Shown: piece by piece, positions 1 through 7,758 of the stretch
How the letters are laid out: the number at the start of each line of letters is the position of its first letter
Position numbering within the stretch: the first letter of the stretch is position 1
DNA from: Erysipelothrix sp. UBA3377
GTDB taxonomy: Bacteria > Bacillota_I > Bacilli_A > Erysipelotrichales > Erysipelotrichaceae
Reading direction: 5' to 3'
Length of the DNA stretch: 10,091 nucleotides
Assembly: GCA_002359085.1 (NCBI GenBank)
Contig: DEQB01000026.1
Location: 15,536-25,626 of the forward strand
Notes under the pieces: generated by a model
What the model was told of the DNA's origin: nothing
Seen by the model: the letters and a program-made list of their open reading frames with translations, nothing else
Database searches by the model: none
Translations under genes and position numbers: made by a program

Positions 1-59
1 CTTTTCACAATACATTTATTGGGAATTAACTGTATATCTTCATAATCAAATATTTTCAT
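1..59 (-). CDS. guaC: GMP reductase, N-terminal fragment (runs off the window)
   Basis: Only the first 19 codons are inside the window; the gene continues past base 1. They read MKIFDYEDIQLIPNKCIVK, which I recognise as the start of the Firmicute GuaC family (FDYEDIQLIP.KCIV is nearly invariant there). GMP reductase converts GMP to IMP with NADPH and release of ammonia, returning guanine nucleotides to the shared purine pool. The ATG at 59-57 has an excellent AGGAGGT ribosome binding site (65-71) five bases upstream. It lies on the same strand as rsmI but is separated from it by a terminator and has its own promoter (90-118), so it is probably a separate unit. The predicted leader is only about 25 nt, too short for a purine riboswitch. 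The catalytic parts are outside the window, so intactness cannot be judged. Confidence 0.88.
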   Translation of the reverse strand, partial: MKIFDYEDIQLIPNKCIVK

Positions 60-89
60 GTTTGACCTCCTGGTTTTTCAACCGTAATC

Positions 90-118
90 ATAGTACTCAA
101 TAACCTTTTGAATGTCAA
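90..118 (-). promoter_or_regulatory. Sigma-A-type promoter for guaC
   Basis: On the minus strand a perfect -35 TTGACA (118-113) is followed by a 17-base spacer and TACTAT (95-90) as the -10. Transcription would start near base 83, leaving a leader of about 25 nt that holds the AGGAGGT site of guaC. The position between the rsmI terminator and guaC supports a real promoter. The -10 matches consensus at four of six positions. Confidence 0.75.
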
Positions 119-154
119 AGAATATCCTTTAATTCACAAAATTCTTATGATTGA

Positions 155-180
155 ATAAACAAAACGCCTATTGGCGCTTT
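155..180 (-). terminator. Intrinsic terminator overlapping the rsmI stop codon
   Basis: Read on the minus strand, AAAGCGCC (180-173) and GGCGTTTT (168-161) pair over an AATA loop, an 8-bp stem with one G-U pair, followed by a moderately U-rich tail (TTTTGTTTATTC). The rsmI stop codon TAG (170-168) spans the end of the loop and the first base of the 3' arm. It separates rsmI from guaC, which has its own promoter just downstream. Confidence 0.7.
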
Positions 181-1016
181 GTTTGATAATAATTATAGAG
201 TTCATTTTTAGAAACATTTTGTTGTTTCGCAACGTGACTGATTGCTCGAGAAGGCGTTAAACCTTGTTCAATGGTTTCTTGAATCATCTCCATTAAACTG
301 TCAAAATCAGTTTCTTGTTCTTGGGTGAATCCTTCCACTACAATCACAAACTCACCTTTTAAAGTAATCTGTGAATCAATAATATCCATAAGATTACCCC
401 GTATGATTTCTTCGTGTTTCTTCGTAAGCTCTCTTGCAATCGATACACGTCTGTTACCCAAGACTTCATGTAAGACACTCAATGTTTTCTCAACTCGGTG
501 AACTGATAGATAAAAGATTAAAGTGTGATTCAAATTCTTTATGGGCTCCAATTGTTTTTTAAGGGTACTGTCTTTACTTTCCAAGAACCCCATAAAACTA
601 AAGGGTTGGGTTACAATGCCCGATACTACTAAAGCATTGATAAAAGCACTGCTTCCAGAAATCGGAACCACCGCATAATCCTTCTCAATGACTTCACTGA
701 CCAACGTTTGCCCAGGATCACTGATTAAAGGATATCCCGCATCACTCACCAATGCCACTGACTTCCCTTCATCCAATAACTTAAGTATCCCTTGCGCCCT
801 TTGTTTCTCATTATGCTTATGATAACTAATGGAAGGTGTCTCAATCCCAAAGTGTTTGAGAAGCTTTCCCGTGTTACGGGTGTCTTCAGCCGCAATAATA
901 TCCACTGCTTTTAGAATCTCAATGGCACGTGGTGTCATTTCTCCTAAGTTACCAATGGGTGTTGCGACAATATAGAGTGTCGGTTCAGTTGTTTCAAAAC
1001 TTTTTTGAATTTTCAT
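168..1016 (-). CDS. rsmI: 16S rRNA (cytidine1402-2'-O)-methyltransferase RsmI
   Basis: RsmI uses S-adenosylmethionine to 2'-O-methylate C1402 of 16S rRNA in the ribosomal P site, helping decoding accuracy. The 282-residue product has the usual family length and motif order: TPIGNLGEMT (19-28), AEDTR (43-47), HKHNE (66-70) and SDAGYPLISDPG (91-102), followed by the tetrapyrrole-methylase-type C-terminal half with FVIVVEG. Tyr95 stands where Thr or Met is more usual, and SGS (120-122) where many members have PGP or PGA; I consider these family variation. I chose ATG 1016, preceded by GGAAAG with 10-nt spacing. A TTG at 1034 is in frame but has no ribosome binding site and lies inside holB. The gene starts 4 nt after the holB stop, so it is the last gene of the tmk-holB-rsmI run and ends in a terminator. 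Confidence 0.93.
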   Translation of the reverse strand: MKIQKSFETTEPTLYIVATPIGNLGEMTPRAIEILKAVDIIAAEDTRNTGKLLKHFGIETPSISYHKHNEKQRAQGILKLLDEGKSVALVSDAGYPLISDPGQTLVSEVIEKDYAVVPISGSSAFINALVVSGIVTQPFSFMGFLESKDSTLKKQLEPIKNLNHTLIFYLSVHRVEKTLSVLHEVLGNRRVSIARELTKKHEEIIRGNLMDIIDSQITLKGEFVIVVEGFTQEQETDFDSLMEMIQETIEQGLTPSRAISHVAKQQNVSKNELYNYYQTKRQ

Positions 1017-1020
1017 GATA

Positions 1021-1911
1021 TCACTGCTTTCCAATTTGGTTTAATTCATAAGCGAACTGATCTATCAACATACTTGAGATCACCCCAGGACGAATACGGT
1101 CATGGATTTTTAATGCGACTTTTACCAAATCAAGATTAGAGAGATCCTCACGATAATGAACCACATGCATTTGGGTAAACCATCGTATGCTTTCTAAATC
1201 AAACTTATGTTCCTTAATGGCCTGAACTTGAATAAAAATACCTGCCTCATCGTAGCTCTTGCGTTCATAGTAAGCTCTGATTTCATGGAATGTATCATAC
1301 ACTTTATGAAACATTGGATTGAGATCAATGGCTTTCGCTTCCTTTAAAGAAGCGGATAGATAGGACAGCACATGGGCTACATTTTTGTCAAAACCTTCTT
1401 GAACCAACGCATTTTCTAAATCAATGGGTTGGGGTTTTTCTAAATTCAAGATCATACATCTGGATTTTATGGTATCCAAGACACGGTTAATTTTAGAAGT
1501 TGTCAGAATCGCAATTATATCTGATTCTGGTTCTTCTAAAAACTTTAAAAAACTATTCATTGCAACCAAAGATGCATTATCCACATCTTCAATCACATAG
1601 ATTTTATACGGTACATCCTCCAAACTGGTTTGAAGAAAACGTGATTTAATTTCTAAGACGGCTTCTTTTTTTATAATTTTATCTTTCCCACTCACAAAGA
1701 TAAAATCACCGTGGTCATGATTCTGAATACGGGTACACGTTTCACAAACACCACAGCCAGCCGCTTTACAAAGCAGGCTTTGCGCAATATGATACGCAAC
1801 AGCTGCCGTATCGTTTTCACCCACTAAAAGATAGGCATGCGATACTTTATTGTGTTCCCTTTGTTTCTTTATAAACTCAAGGACCTTGGGTTGTCTTTCT
1901 TGTAGGCTCAT
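1021..1911 (-). CDS. holB: DNA polymerase III delta' subunit (clamp loader)
   Basis: Delta' is the non-ATPase wrench subunit of the clamp loader that places the beta clamp on primed DNA. In the 296-residue product the nucleotide-binding loop is degenerate (LLVGENDTAAVA, 28-39, no GKT), as expected for delta'. Four cysteines at 48, 53, 56 and 59 (CGVCETC core) form the typical zinc module, FLKFLEEPE (121-129) is the conserved helix, and KSRCMIL (149-155) holds the SRC arginine-finger motif used in trans by the neighbouring ATPase. The C-terminal third is poorly conserved, as usual. The start ATG (1911-1909) overlaps the tmk stop by one base (TAATG), with only a weak AAAGAG site about 10 nt upstream, so translation is probably coupled to tmk. 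The holB stop is TGA. In Bacillus, ricT and yabA follow holB; here rsmI follows directly. Confidence 0.93.
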   Translation of the reverse strand: MSLQERQPKVLEFIKKQREHNKVSHAYLLVGENDTAAVAYHIAQSLLCKAAGCGVCETCTRIQNHDHGDFIFVSGKDKIIKKEAVLEIKSRFLQTSLEDVPYKIYVIEDVDNASLVAMNSFLKFLEEPESDIIAILTTSKINRVLDTIKSRCMILNLEKPQPIDLENALVQEGFDKNVAHVLSYLSASLKEAKAIDLNPMFHKVYDTFHEIRAYYERKSYDEAGIFIQVQAIKEHKFDLESIRWFTQMHVVHYREDLSNLDLVKVALKIHDRIRPGVISSMLIDQFAYELNQIGKQ

Positions 1912-2525
1912 TATTTCAACTCTTTTTCTATCAATTCAATAATTTCATCCGCAATCGCTTCAACCGTTCTTGAAGCATCGATAATACGAATCCGTGGATT
2001 GTTTTTAATAATAGCTTGGTAGCCGTCATAAGTGCGTTTGAAAAAATCATTGCCCGAGGTTTCAAGACGGTCCAATTCATCACGTTTATTGACGCGACCC
2101 AAACCCACTTCTAAATCAACATCCAAAAAGAATGTCATATCAGGCATGTGGTTACCGATCGCAAATTGATTGATACTCAAAACGGCTTCAGCACCAATTT
2201 CTCTACCATAACCTTGGTATGCGATGGAACTGTCCACAAAACGATCACACAATACCAAAGTGCCTGAACTGAGTGCAGGCAGTATTTTTTCAACAAGGTG
2301 TTGTCTGCGACTTGCGGCATACAGTAAAGCTTCCGTTTTATCATCCATTGTTTTATTGGTTGGATCTAAAATAAGGTCTCGTATTTTTTCCGCAATCACA
2401 TTGCCACCTGGTTCACGTGTCAACATTACTGAAATATTTTTATTTACAAAATAATTATAGATGTATTGTGTAATGGTAGTCTTACCACTACCATCAATAC
2501 CTTCAAATGTCACAAACAATCCCAT
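1911..2525 (-). CDS. tmk: Thymidylate kinase
   Basis: Phosphorylates dTMP to dTDP using ATP, an essential step in dTTP synthesis. The 204-residue protein shows the P-loop FEGIDGSGKTT (7-17), the REPGG substrate-binding segment (37-41), CDRFVDSSIAYQGYGR (93-108) with the DR motif, and a LID segment RVNKRDELDR (144-153) rich in Arg and Lys, as in the type II bacterial enzymes. I chose the ATG at 2525-2523 because the AGAGGT site (2538-2533) lies 7 nt upstream of it. The TTG two codons earlier (2531) would leave only 1 nt between site and start. The gene follows the YczE-like gene by 26 nt without a visible promoter or terminator between them, and its stop codon overlaps the holB start. Confidence 0.95.
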   Translation of the reverse strand: MGLFVTFEGIDGSGKTTITQYIYNYFVNKNISVMLTREPGGNVIAEKIRDLILDPTNKTMDDKTEALLYAASRRQHLVEKILPALSSGTLVLCDRFVDSSIAYQGYGREIGAEAVLSINQFAIGNHMPDMTFFLDVDLEVGLGRVNKRDELDRLETSGNDFFKRTYDGYQAIIKNNPRIRIIDASRTVEAIADEIIELIEKELK

Positions 2526-2551
2526 ATGCAATACCTCTACTTTTTTAAATA

Positions 2552-3124
2552 TTATATCATGTATTTACTGGAAGAGAACCTTTCAATCAAGATGCCCGAA
2601 AACAATACATAAACGATGGGTCCCCATACGGATGGTGCACCCAATAAGATGGCGCTAACATAGAATATCGCATCCAACGTTAACTTGGTCATAATAAAGG
2701 GTTGTTTAAAGACTTTGACACCCACCGCAATGATCCCATCATACGGTGATTTACCATAATCTTGGTATAAATATAAGGCAATCCCATACGCATAGATCAA
2801 AATACCGACCCCAAAAATGATGGCTCTTAATGCGATGTGTTGGGGATTTAAATTAAGAGACATTAAAAGGTCTATTACAACGGATATCACCAAGGGTGAT
2901 AGTAAGGTTCCGATGTGAATGTTCTTTTTGTCGATTAAGTAAATAGTCACTAAGAAAATAATTGAGGTGATCAGATTCGCTTCACCCATTGATATGTTAA
3001 ATTTTGTTGATAAGCCCACCCATAGAAATGAGAAAGCATCCGGACCAAATTGTGATATTTGGGAAAGGTAGGCACCCAATCCCAGTAACGCAGATCCTAT
3101 AATTACTAATATAATTTTCTTCAT
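2552..3124 (-). CDS. YczE/YitT-like integral membrane protein, function unknown
   Basis: A 190-residue, very hydrophobic protein with about six membrane segments (roughly residues 3-20, 49-65, 73-91, 99-120, 146-164 and 167-183). Two related blocks, GPDAFSFLWVGLS (27-39) and GKSPYDGIIAVGVKV (124-138), each followed by a polar turn and a new membrane segment, give the twofold internal repeat typical of the YczE/YyaS/YitT family. These proteins are often annotated only as membrane proteins, and I do not assign a substrate. The longer frame upstream (to 3199) overlaps divIC and is not used: ATG 3124 has a clear AGGAG site (3134-3130) with 5-nt spacing. The site begins only 6 nt after the U-run of the divIC terminator. 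No convincing separate promoter is visible, so expression may depend on readthrough. Confidence 0.82.
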   Translation of the reverse strand: MKKIILVIIGSALLGLGAYLSQISQFGPDAFSFLWVGLSTKFNISMGEANLITSIIFLVTIYLIDKKNIHIGTLLSPLVISVVIDLLMSLNLNPQHIALRAIIFGVGILIYAYGIALYLYQDYGKSPYDGIIAVGVKVFKQPFIMTKLTLDAIFYVSAILLGAPSVWGPIVYVLFSGILIERFSSSKYMI

Positions 3125-3140
3125 GTTCGCTCCTATTAAG

Positions 3141-3163
3141 AAAAAAAAACGACCGTAGTCGTT
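3141..3163 (-). terminator. Intrinsic terminator over the divIC stop codon
   Basis: On the minus strand AACGAC (3163-3158), loop TACG, GTCGTT (3153-3148), then an uninterrupted run of U residues (nine, 3149-3141, two of them in the stem). The stem is short (6 bp) but the U-run is the best in the window. The divIC stop codon TAA occupies 3164-3162, so the ribosome would cover the 5' arm while terminating. Confidence 0.8.
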
Positions 3164-3473
3164 AATCATCCGCTTTTGGTAAAATAAATACTTGCTCATC
3201 TGACTTTGACATCAAATGTTTACCCCGCGCATAATTTTGTACATAGTCTGAATTGGAAAGTTTCTCCTTTATCCCTTCCAGTTCTACTGTCTCGATGTTT
3301 AAAGTTTCAAGTTGTGCTTGTAATGCATTCAATTCCTGTTTTGATGTATGATTTTTTGTCCACTCTTGAACTGAGCTGCCCACTAAATAAACAGATGCCA
3401 TCAACATGAACACCGTTAATAAGTTAGAGAATAGCCCTTTAAAACTAAACGATTTCTTTCGTTTATTGGTCAT
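3162..3473 (-). CDS. divIC: Septum formation initiator DivIC (FtsB-like)
   Basis: A 103-residue bitopic membrane protein of the cell-division machinery that works with FtsL and DivIB at the septum. It has a basic cytoplasmic N-terminus (TNKRKK), one membrane segment (about residues 13-33), a short coiled coil (about 45-73, heptad-like leucines) and the family signature SDYVQNYARGKH followed by DEQVFILP near the end. The length is normal. ATG 3473 is preferred over an in-frame ATG at 3503: it has an AAGAGGA site 7 nt upstream, and the predicted transcription start (about 3501) would leave the longer start without a leader. It has its own promoter and its own terminator, so it can be expressed as a single gene, although readthrough from mfd-rqcP is also possible. 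Confidence 0.88.
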   Translation of the reverse strand: MTNKRKKSFSFKGLFSNLLTVFMLMASVYLVGSSVQEWTKNHTSKQELNALQAQLETLNIETVELEGIKEKLSNSDYVQNYARGKHLMSKSDEQVFILPKADD

Positions 3474-3507
3474 AGTATTTTCCTCTTTTCCGATCAAAAT
3501 CATTCTT

Positions 3508-3535
3508 ATTATACTACCTTATAGTTTTATTTCAA
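3508..3535 (-). promoter_or_regulatory. Sigma-A-type promoter for divIC
   Basis: On the minus strand TTGAAA (3535-3530), a 16-base spacer, then a perfect TATAAT (3513-3508). It sits directly after the rqcP stop codon. Transcription should begin near 3501, giving a leader of about 28 nt that carries the divIC ribosome binding site. Confidence 0.72.
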
Positions 3536-3541
3536 GTTTTG

Positions 3542-3802
3542 TCACGATTCTTTCATTTTGGTATCCGATACCAACTCAAAATACGGGGGTGCATTTTTAT
3601 GCATTTTTTCACTGAGATAGGTCACTTTTGCTTTAATGTGTCTGTGCTCAAATCGAATCTCAATGAAATCACCTACTTCCACATCGCTGGATGCTTTGGC
3701 TTCTTTATCATTGATAAACACACGCCCTTCATCCGCCAATTGTTTCGCCACTGCTCGGCGTTTAATCAAACGTGATACTTTTAAATATTTATCCAGTCTC
3801 AT
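3542..3802 (-). CDS. rqcP: S4-domain ribosome quality control protein RqcP (YabO/Hsp15-like)
   Basis: An 86-residue single S4-domain RNA-binding protein. The N-terminus MRLDKYLKVSRLIKRR and the block KASSDVEVGD (56-65) match Bacillus RqcP (YabO) closely. RqcP binds stalled 50S subunits carrying peptidyl-tRNA and supports RqcH in adding C-terminal alanine tails to incomplete chains. The start ATG (3802-3800) overlaps the mfd TGA stop in an ATGA arrangement, with an AAGGAG site (3816-3811) at 8-nt spacing inside mfd, so the two are co-transcribed and probably translationally coupled. The order mfd-(gap)-yabO-(gap)-divIC is as in Bacillus, but the sporulation genes that occur between them there are missing. 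Confidence 0.92.
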   Translation of the reverse strand: MRLDKYLKVSRLIKRRAVAKQLADEGRVFINDKEAKASSDVEVGDFIEIRFEHRHIKAKVTYLSEKMHKNAPPYFELVSDTKMKES

Positions 3803-6800
3803 TGGTTTTTCTCCTTTATGTTTTTTAAAATATATATTAAGTCATCCACCCAATCTTCATTGAGATTCAATGTTAATCCAATCATTTTATTCAAATACTT
3901 AATATGAATGTCATAGGATCTCTCTGAGACAATCTCAAACAAATGCATCCCATCGATACGATCACTATAGTCTTCTGTAAATCTCAATTCAATACGGTCT
4001 TGGAATTCCTGGTAATGATCAATACGGTCATCATTCAAGAATATTTCCAATCTTTTCTTCTCAAGTAACATATAGACTTCCTGAGGCAGTTTTCCATATC
4101 TATCCTCAATGTTCTCATAGAATTGTTCGAGTTGGTTAAACCCTTGAATGCGATCAATTTCTTGATAGATGTCCAATTTTTCTTTATCATCACTGGTAAA
4201 GTTCTCAGGAAGATAACCACCCACATTGGCACTGCGCAATGTTTTCTCTGGCTTTTGGGTTCCCGTACGGATCGCAATTGCCTCTTGGAGTAATTCCACA
4301 TAGAGTTCAATCCCCACTGAATCAATAAATCCAGATTGATTGCCACCCAATAGTTCTCCTGCACCGCGAATGGTTAAGTCGCGCATCGCAATCTTATAAC
4401 CACTGCCCAATTGCGTAAACTCTTTGATTGCTTGAAGTCGTTTTGTGGCCACTTCCGTTAAGTTTTTCTTACTTGGCACTACGAAATACGCATAGGCCAA
4501 TCTATCACTACGGCCCACACGGCCTTTAATTTGATAGAGTTGCGATAAACCAAAGTTTTGAGCATTGTCTACTAAGATGGTATTCGCATTGGGAATGTCA
4601 ATCCCCGTTTCAATAATGGTTGTACAAACCAAAGTGTTTATTTCTTTATTGATAAACTTATACATCACATCTTCAATTTCAATGCGATCCATTTTCCCAT
4701 GAATGACCCCAACGGTTGCTTGATCCACATTCATTTGAATACGGGTCGCTACTTGGTAGATGCGTTCCACATTGTTAAAGAGATAAAATACTTGTCCATT
4801 GCGATTGATTTCTTTTTTAATCACATCATAAATGGTCTTTTCATCTTTCTCAATCACATAGGTCATCACCGGTAATCTGTCTTGAGGGGGTGTATTCAGT
4901 TGTGAAAGGGAACGAATCCCAACCAAGGACATTTGGAGGGTTCTTGGGATGGGTGTTGCACTTAAACTCAACACATCCACATTTACTTTAATTTCTTTAA
5001 TCTTTTCTTTGTGCTCAACCCCAAAACGTTGTTCCTCGTCAATGATTAAGATTCCCAAATCATAAGGGGTCACATCTTTAGATAAAACACGATGGGTTCC
5101 AATCAAGATATCTACCTCACCCGCTTTAAAGCGTTTTAAGATGTCTTTTTGTTTCCCGGGGGTTACGAATCGATTGAGCACCTCTATCCTTACTGGATAG
5201 TTTTTAAAGCGCTCTGAGAATGTTTTATAGTGTTGTGAGCTAAGAATTGTGGTTGGACATAAGAAAATGGCTTGTTTCTCATCCACAATGGCTTTAAAAG
5301 CACCCCGAATGGCCACTTCCGTTTTCCCAAAACCCACATCACCACACAAAAGACGGTCCATGGGTACAGAAGACTCCATGTCTTTCTTTATTTCATCAAT
5401 CGCAATCTTTTGATCCGGTGTCAATTCATAAGGAAAATCATTTTCAAATTGTTTTTGATACGGGGTATCTTTTGAGAATGCGAAACCTTTCGCTTTGGAA
5501 CGATCCGCATAAAGAGAAACCAACTTATCCGCAACTTCCTTCACATTTTCTTGAATCCGTTCTTGGCTTTTTTTCCAAGCACTGGATCCCAGTTTACTCA
5601 ATTTAACAGCGATGGCCTCCGATGAAATGTACTTTCTAACCAAATTAAACTTCTCCAATGGCACAAAAAGTTCATCACCATCGCGATACTGAATACGCAT
5701 GAAGTCTTTTAAAACACCTTCAACTTCCCGCGTGGTAATGCCCATGTATTTCCCAATACCGTATTGACGGTGCACCACATAGTCAAAAGTATCCAATTCC
5801 GCAAGTTCATACAACGTTTCTGCTTTCGCAAACATATTATCGTATCTGAATCGCTTAAACTCTTGATTGAATAACTCTTTTTTTGTATAAACGATGGTTT
5901 TAATGTCATCTAATATAAAGCCCGAGCTCAAATCACCCAGCTTGATATAAATGCCTGGGTTTACTTGATTGTTGAAAATTTCATAATGCATGGCGTGCTT
6001 TAATAAGAGATCTGTCATTTTCTCAAAGTGTTTCTCATCTAAGATAAAGACAACACGGTGGTCAATCGCTTCTTTTCGAATGACTTGTAAGATATCGTTG
6101 ATATCATCTGAAACCACATTCGCACTGTGCCAAGGTAAAGTAAGTTCCTTTTCATGTTGAAACTCATAGAAGTAAAAGGCTTCTTTTTGTTCCAAATGAT
6201 AACGATCAAAATATAGATTTGAATTTGGTAAAAGAAAATCATGTTCATAGCGTTCCGTGATAAAATCACTCACTTCATGGACATTACTCTCAAGACTTCT
6301 CAATATCGGTTCGATGGGACTGATAAATAGAAATGCTTTATCCGAAATATAATCTAAAAGGGTTTCTAATGTATCCAAATAAGCCAACATTGGAAAATGA
6401 CTCGTGTCATATTGAGCATGACGAATTAGATTCAATTGTGTTTCCACATTATGAATGAGGTTATCATTTTTGTTTTTTAAATCTTCACGTACATTGTTTT
6501 CTAAGGTCGTTAAATCAGAGTCACTCAGCAGTATTTCTGATGCGAAGGGGATGATTGTTTTGGATAGAGTTTCCGTTGAACGTTGTGTTTCCACATCAAA
6601 GTATCTGAGACTCTCAATCTCAATATCAAAAAATTCAATTCTTAAGGGATTATGCATACCCACCCCAAACACATCACAAATACCTCCGCGTAGTGCGTAG
6701 GTAAAGGGTCTTTCAACATATTTGACACGTTGGTACCCCATTTTTTCTAAATGAAGTTGTAGGGTATTCATATCAATACTTTGATTAATTTCAAGGGTCA

Positions 6801-7206
6801 GTCTGTTATTATTTAAAACATGTTTCGGACTGATTTTACGCAAGGAAGAGACTCCCGTTGTGATACAGATATCGAAGTCTTGTTCTAAAATCTTATTTAA
6901 AGCAAGGATGCGATCATATTTTAAGTGGTCAGAAGCACTGATAGCCTCAATTCTAAGTGAAGCATCGTACACAAAGGTTACAACATCCAAATCAGGGTTC
7001 AACGCTAAGAGCGTGTTTCTGAGTTCATTGACTTGGGTATCGTTTTCTTTAACGACAAAAATCGGAGTTTTGGTTTTTAAGTAAACTCCGTTATAGATCA
7101 AGGCTTCCTGGGTTAAATTAAGGTGTGACCCAACCTTTTCCTTTGATAAAAGTTGTTCAATACTTTTATGTTTTTCTAAATATTGTTTAAGTATTTCCAT
7201 TTCCAT
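3799..7206 (-). CDS. mfd: Transcription-repair coupling factor Mfd
   Basis: Mfd recognises RNA polymerase stalled at DNA damage, pushes it off with its DNA translocase and recruits UvrA. From the chosen start the product is 1135 residues, slightly shorter than the Bacillus protein. Domains in order: UvrB-like N-terminal modules (about 1-340; FTYALRGGICDVFG at 168-181), RNA-polymerase-interacting domain (DYVVHRQYGIGKYMG, 475-489), then the RecG-like translocase with Walker A GDVGFGKT (622-629), DEEQ (723-726), SATPIPRTL (749-757) and GRVGR (895-899), and the autoinhibitory C-terminal domain. All motor motifs look intact. The start is uncertain: ATG 7206, ATG 7200 and GTG 7239 are all in frame and none has a good ribosome binding site. 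ATG 7206 overlaps the end of pth by 20 nt, suggesting coupling to pth. Confidence 0.94.
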   Translation of the reverse strand: MEMEILKQYLEKHKSIEQLLSKEKVGSHLNLTQEALIYNGVYLKTKTPIFVVKENDTQVNELRNTLLALNPDLDVVTFVYDASLRIEAISASDHLKYDRILALNKILEQDFDICITTGVSSLRKISPKHVLNNNRLTLEINQSIDMNTLQLHLEKMGYQRVKYVERPFTYALRGGICDVFGVGMHNPLRIEFFDIEIESLRYFDVETQRSTETLSKTIIPFASEILLSDSDLTTLENNVREDLKNKNDNLIHNVETQLNLIRHAQYDTSHFPMLAYLDTLETLLDYISDKAFLFISPIEPILRSLESNVHEVSDFITERYEHDFLLPNSNLYFDRYHLEQKEAFYFYEFQHEKELTLPWHSANVVSDDINDILQVIRKEAIDHRVVFILDEKHFEKMTDLLLKHAMHYEIFNNQVNPGIYIKLGDLSSGFILDDIKTIVYTKKELFNQEFKRFRYDNMFAKAETLYELAELDTFDYVVHRQYGIGKYMGITTREVEGVLKDFMRIQYRDGDELFVPLEKFNLVRKYISSEAIAVKLSKLGSSAWKKSQERIQENVKEVADKLVSLYADRSKAKGFAFSKDTPYQKQFENDFPYELTPDQKIAIDEIKKDMESSVPMDRLLCGDVGFGKTEVAIRGAFKAIVDEKQAIFLCPTTILSSQHYKTFSERFKNYPVRIEVLNRFVTPGKQKDILKRFKAGEVDILIGTHRVLSKDVTPYDLGILIIDEEQRFGVEHKEKIKEIKVNVDVLSLSATPIPRTLQMSLVGIRSLSQLNTPPQDRLPVMTYVIEKDEKTIYDVIKKEINRNGQVFYLFNNVERIYQVATRIQMNVDQATVGVIHGKMDRIEIEDVMYKFINKEINTLVCTTIIETGIDIPNANTILVDNAQNFGLSQLYQIKGRVGRSDRLAYAYFVVPSKKNLTEVATKRLQAIKEFTQLGSGYKIAMRDLTIRGAGELLGGNQSGFIDSVGIELYVELLQEAIAIRTGTQKPEKTLRSANVGGYLPENFTSDDKEKLDIYQEIDRIQGFNQLEQFYENIEDRYGKLPQEVYMLLEKKRLEIFLNDDRIDHYQEFQDRIELRFTEDYSDRIDGMHLFEIVSERSYDIHIKYLNKMIGLTLNLNEDWVDDLIYILKNIKEKNQ

Positions 7207-7741
7207 GATAGGTGTTCTTGAGATCCAATACAGATACACCGTTAAGATAATCTAATACACATTGACTGGCTTTTAAAAGGGGGGTATCGGAATCCATTTT
7301 ACCCAATACATAATCTTTAGTTTCGATTTGTTTGTTGTTGCCAATCCCTATTTTGAGTCTTAGAAATTCATTGGTTCCTAAATTATCGATGATACTTTGA
7401 ATACCTTTTTGGCCTCCTGAACTCCCTTTTTCGCGAATTCTTAGGGTCCCAACTGGTAAATCCAAATCATCGGTAATTACAAATATATCCTCTTCGAAGA
7501 GATCATAATACTCGCATATCTTTCGGACTGAATCGCCCGATAGATTCATGTATGTTTGGGGTTTTACCAATAAAACTTTTTCACCTTTAACAAAAGTTTC
7601 TCCAATTAAGGCTTTGAACTTTTGAGTTGCGATATCGACGCCCAAATTCTTAGCGACCAAATCCAACGTCAAAAACCCAGCGTTGTGTCTGGTTTTTTCA
7701 TATTGTTTTCCGGGATTTCCCAATCCAACGATAATTTTCAT
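7187..7741 (-). CDS. pth: Peptidyl-tRNA hydrolase
   Basis: Releases tRNA from peptidyl-tRNAs that drop off the ribosome. The 184-residue product has the usual length and catalytic set: GLGNPG (6-11, Asn9), TRHNAGF (17-23, His19, the catalytic base), YMNLSG (64-69, Asn66) and DDLDLP (91-96, Asp91). The loop normally written GGHNG reads GGQKG (109-113), so both the His and the substrate-binding Asn of that loop (His113 and Asn114 in Escherichia coli) are changed. The flanking residues GSSGG and GIQSII are conserved, so this is not a frameshift. ATG 7741 was chosen for its AGGAG site (7754-7750) at 8-nt spacing. The GTG at 7750 overlaps that site. The gene lies directly after the jag terminator and overlaps mfd. 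Confidence 0.93.
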   Translation of the reverse strand: MKIIVGLGNPGKQYEKTRHNAGFLTLDLVAKNLGVDIATQKFKALIGETFVKGEKVLLVKPQTYMNLSGDSVRKICEYYDLFEEDIFVITDDLDLPVGTLRIREKGSSGGQKGIQSIIDNLGTNEFLRLKIGIGNNKQIETKDYVLGKMDSDTPLLKASQCVLDYLNGVSVLDLKNTYHGNGNT

Positions 7742-7758
7742 ACTGATCACTCCTGTTT

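Noticed and set aside
60..167. Purine riboswitch upstream of guaC
   Set aside because: The promoter is only about 35-60 bases from the start codon and the leader is about 25 nt, too short for an aptamer.
1017..1034. TTG at 1034 as the rsmI start
   Set aside because: No ribosome binding site upstream and it overlaps holB. ATG 1016 has GGAAAG at 10 nt and gives the usual N-terminus.
3125..3199. Longer start (3199) of the YczE-like gene
   Set aside because: It would overlap divIC and translate through the terminator hairpin. The 3124 start has AGGAG at proper spacing and begins at the first membrane segment.
4035..6269. Minus-strand frames inside mfd (4035-4364, 5709-5909, 6039-6269)
   Set aside because: They are out of frame with an intact, full-length mfd whose protein reads through all motifs without a break.
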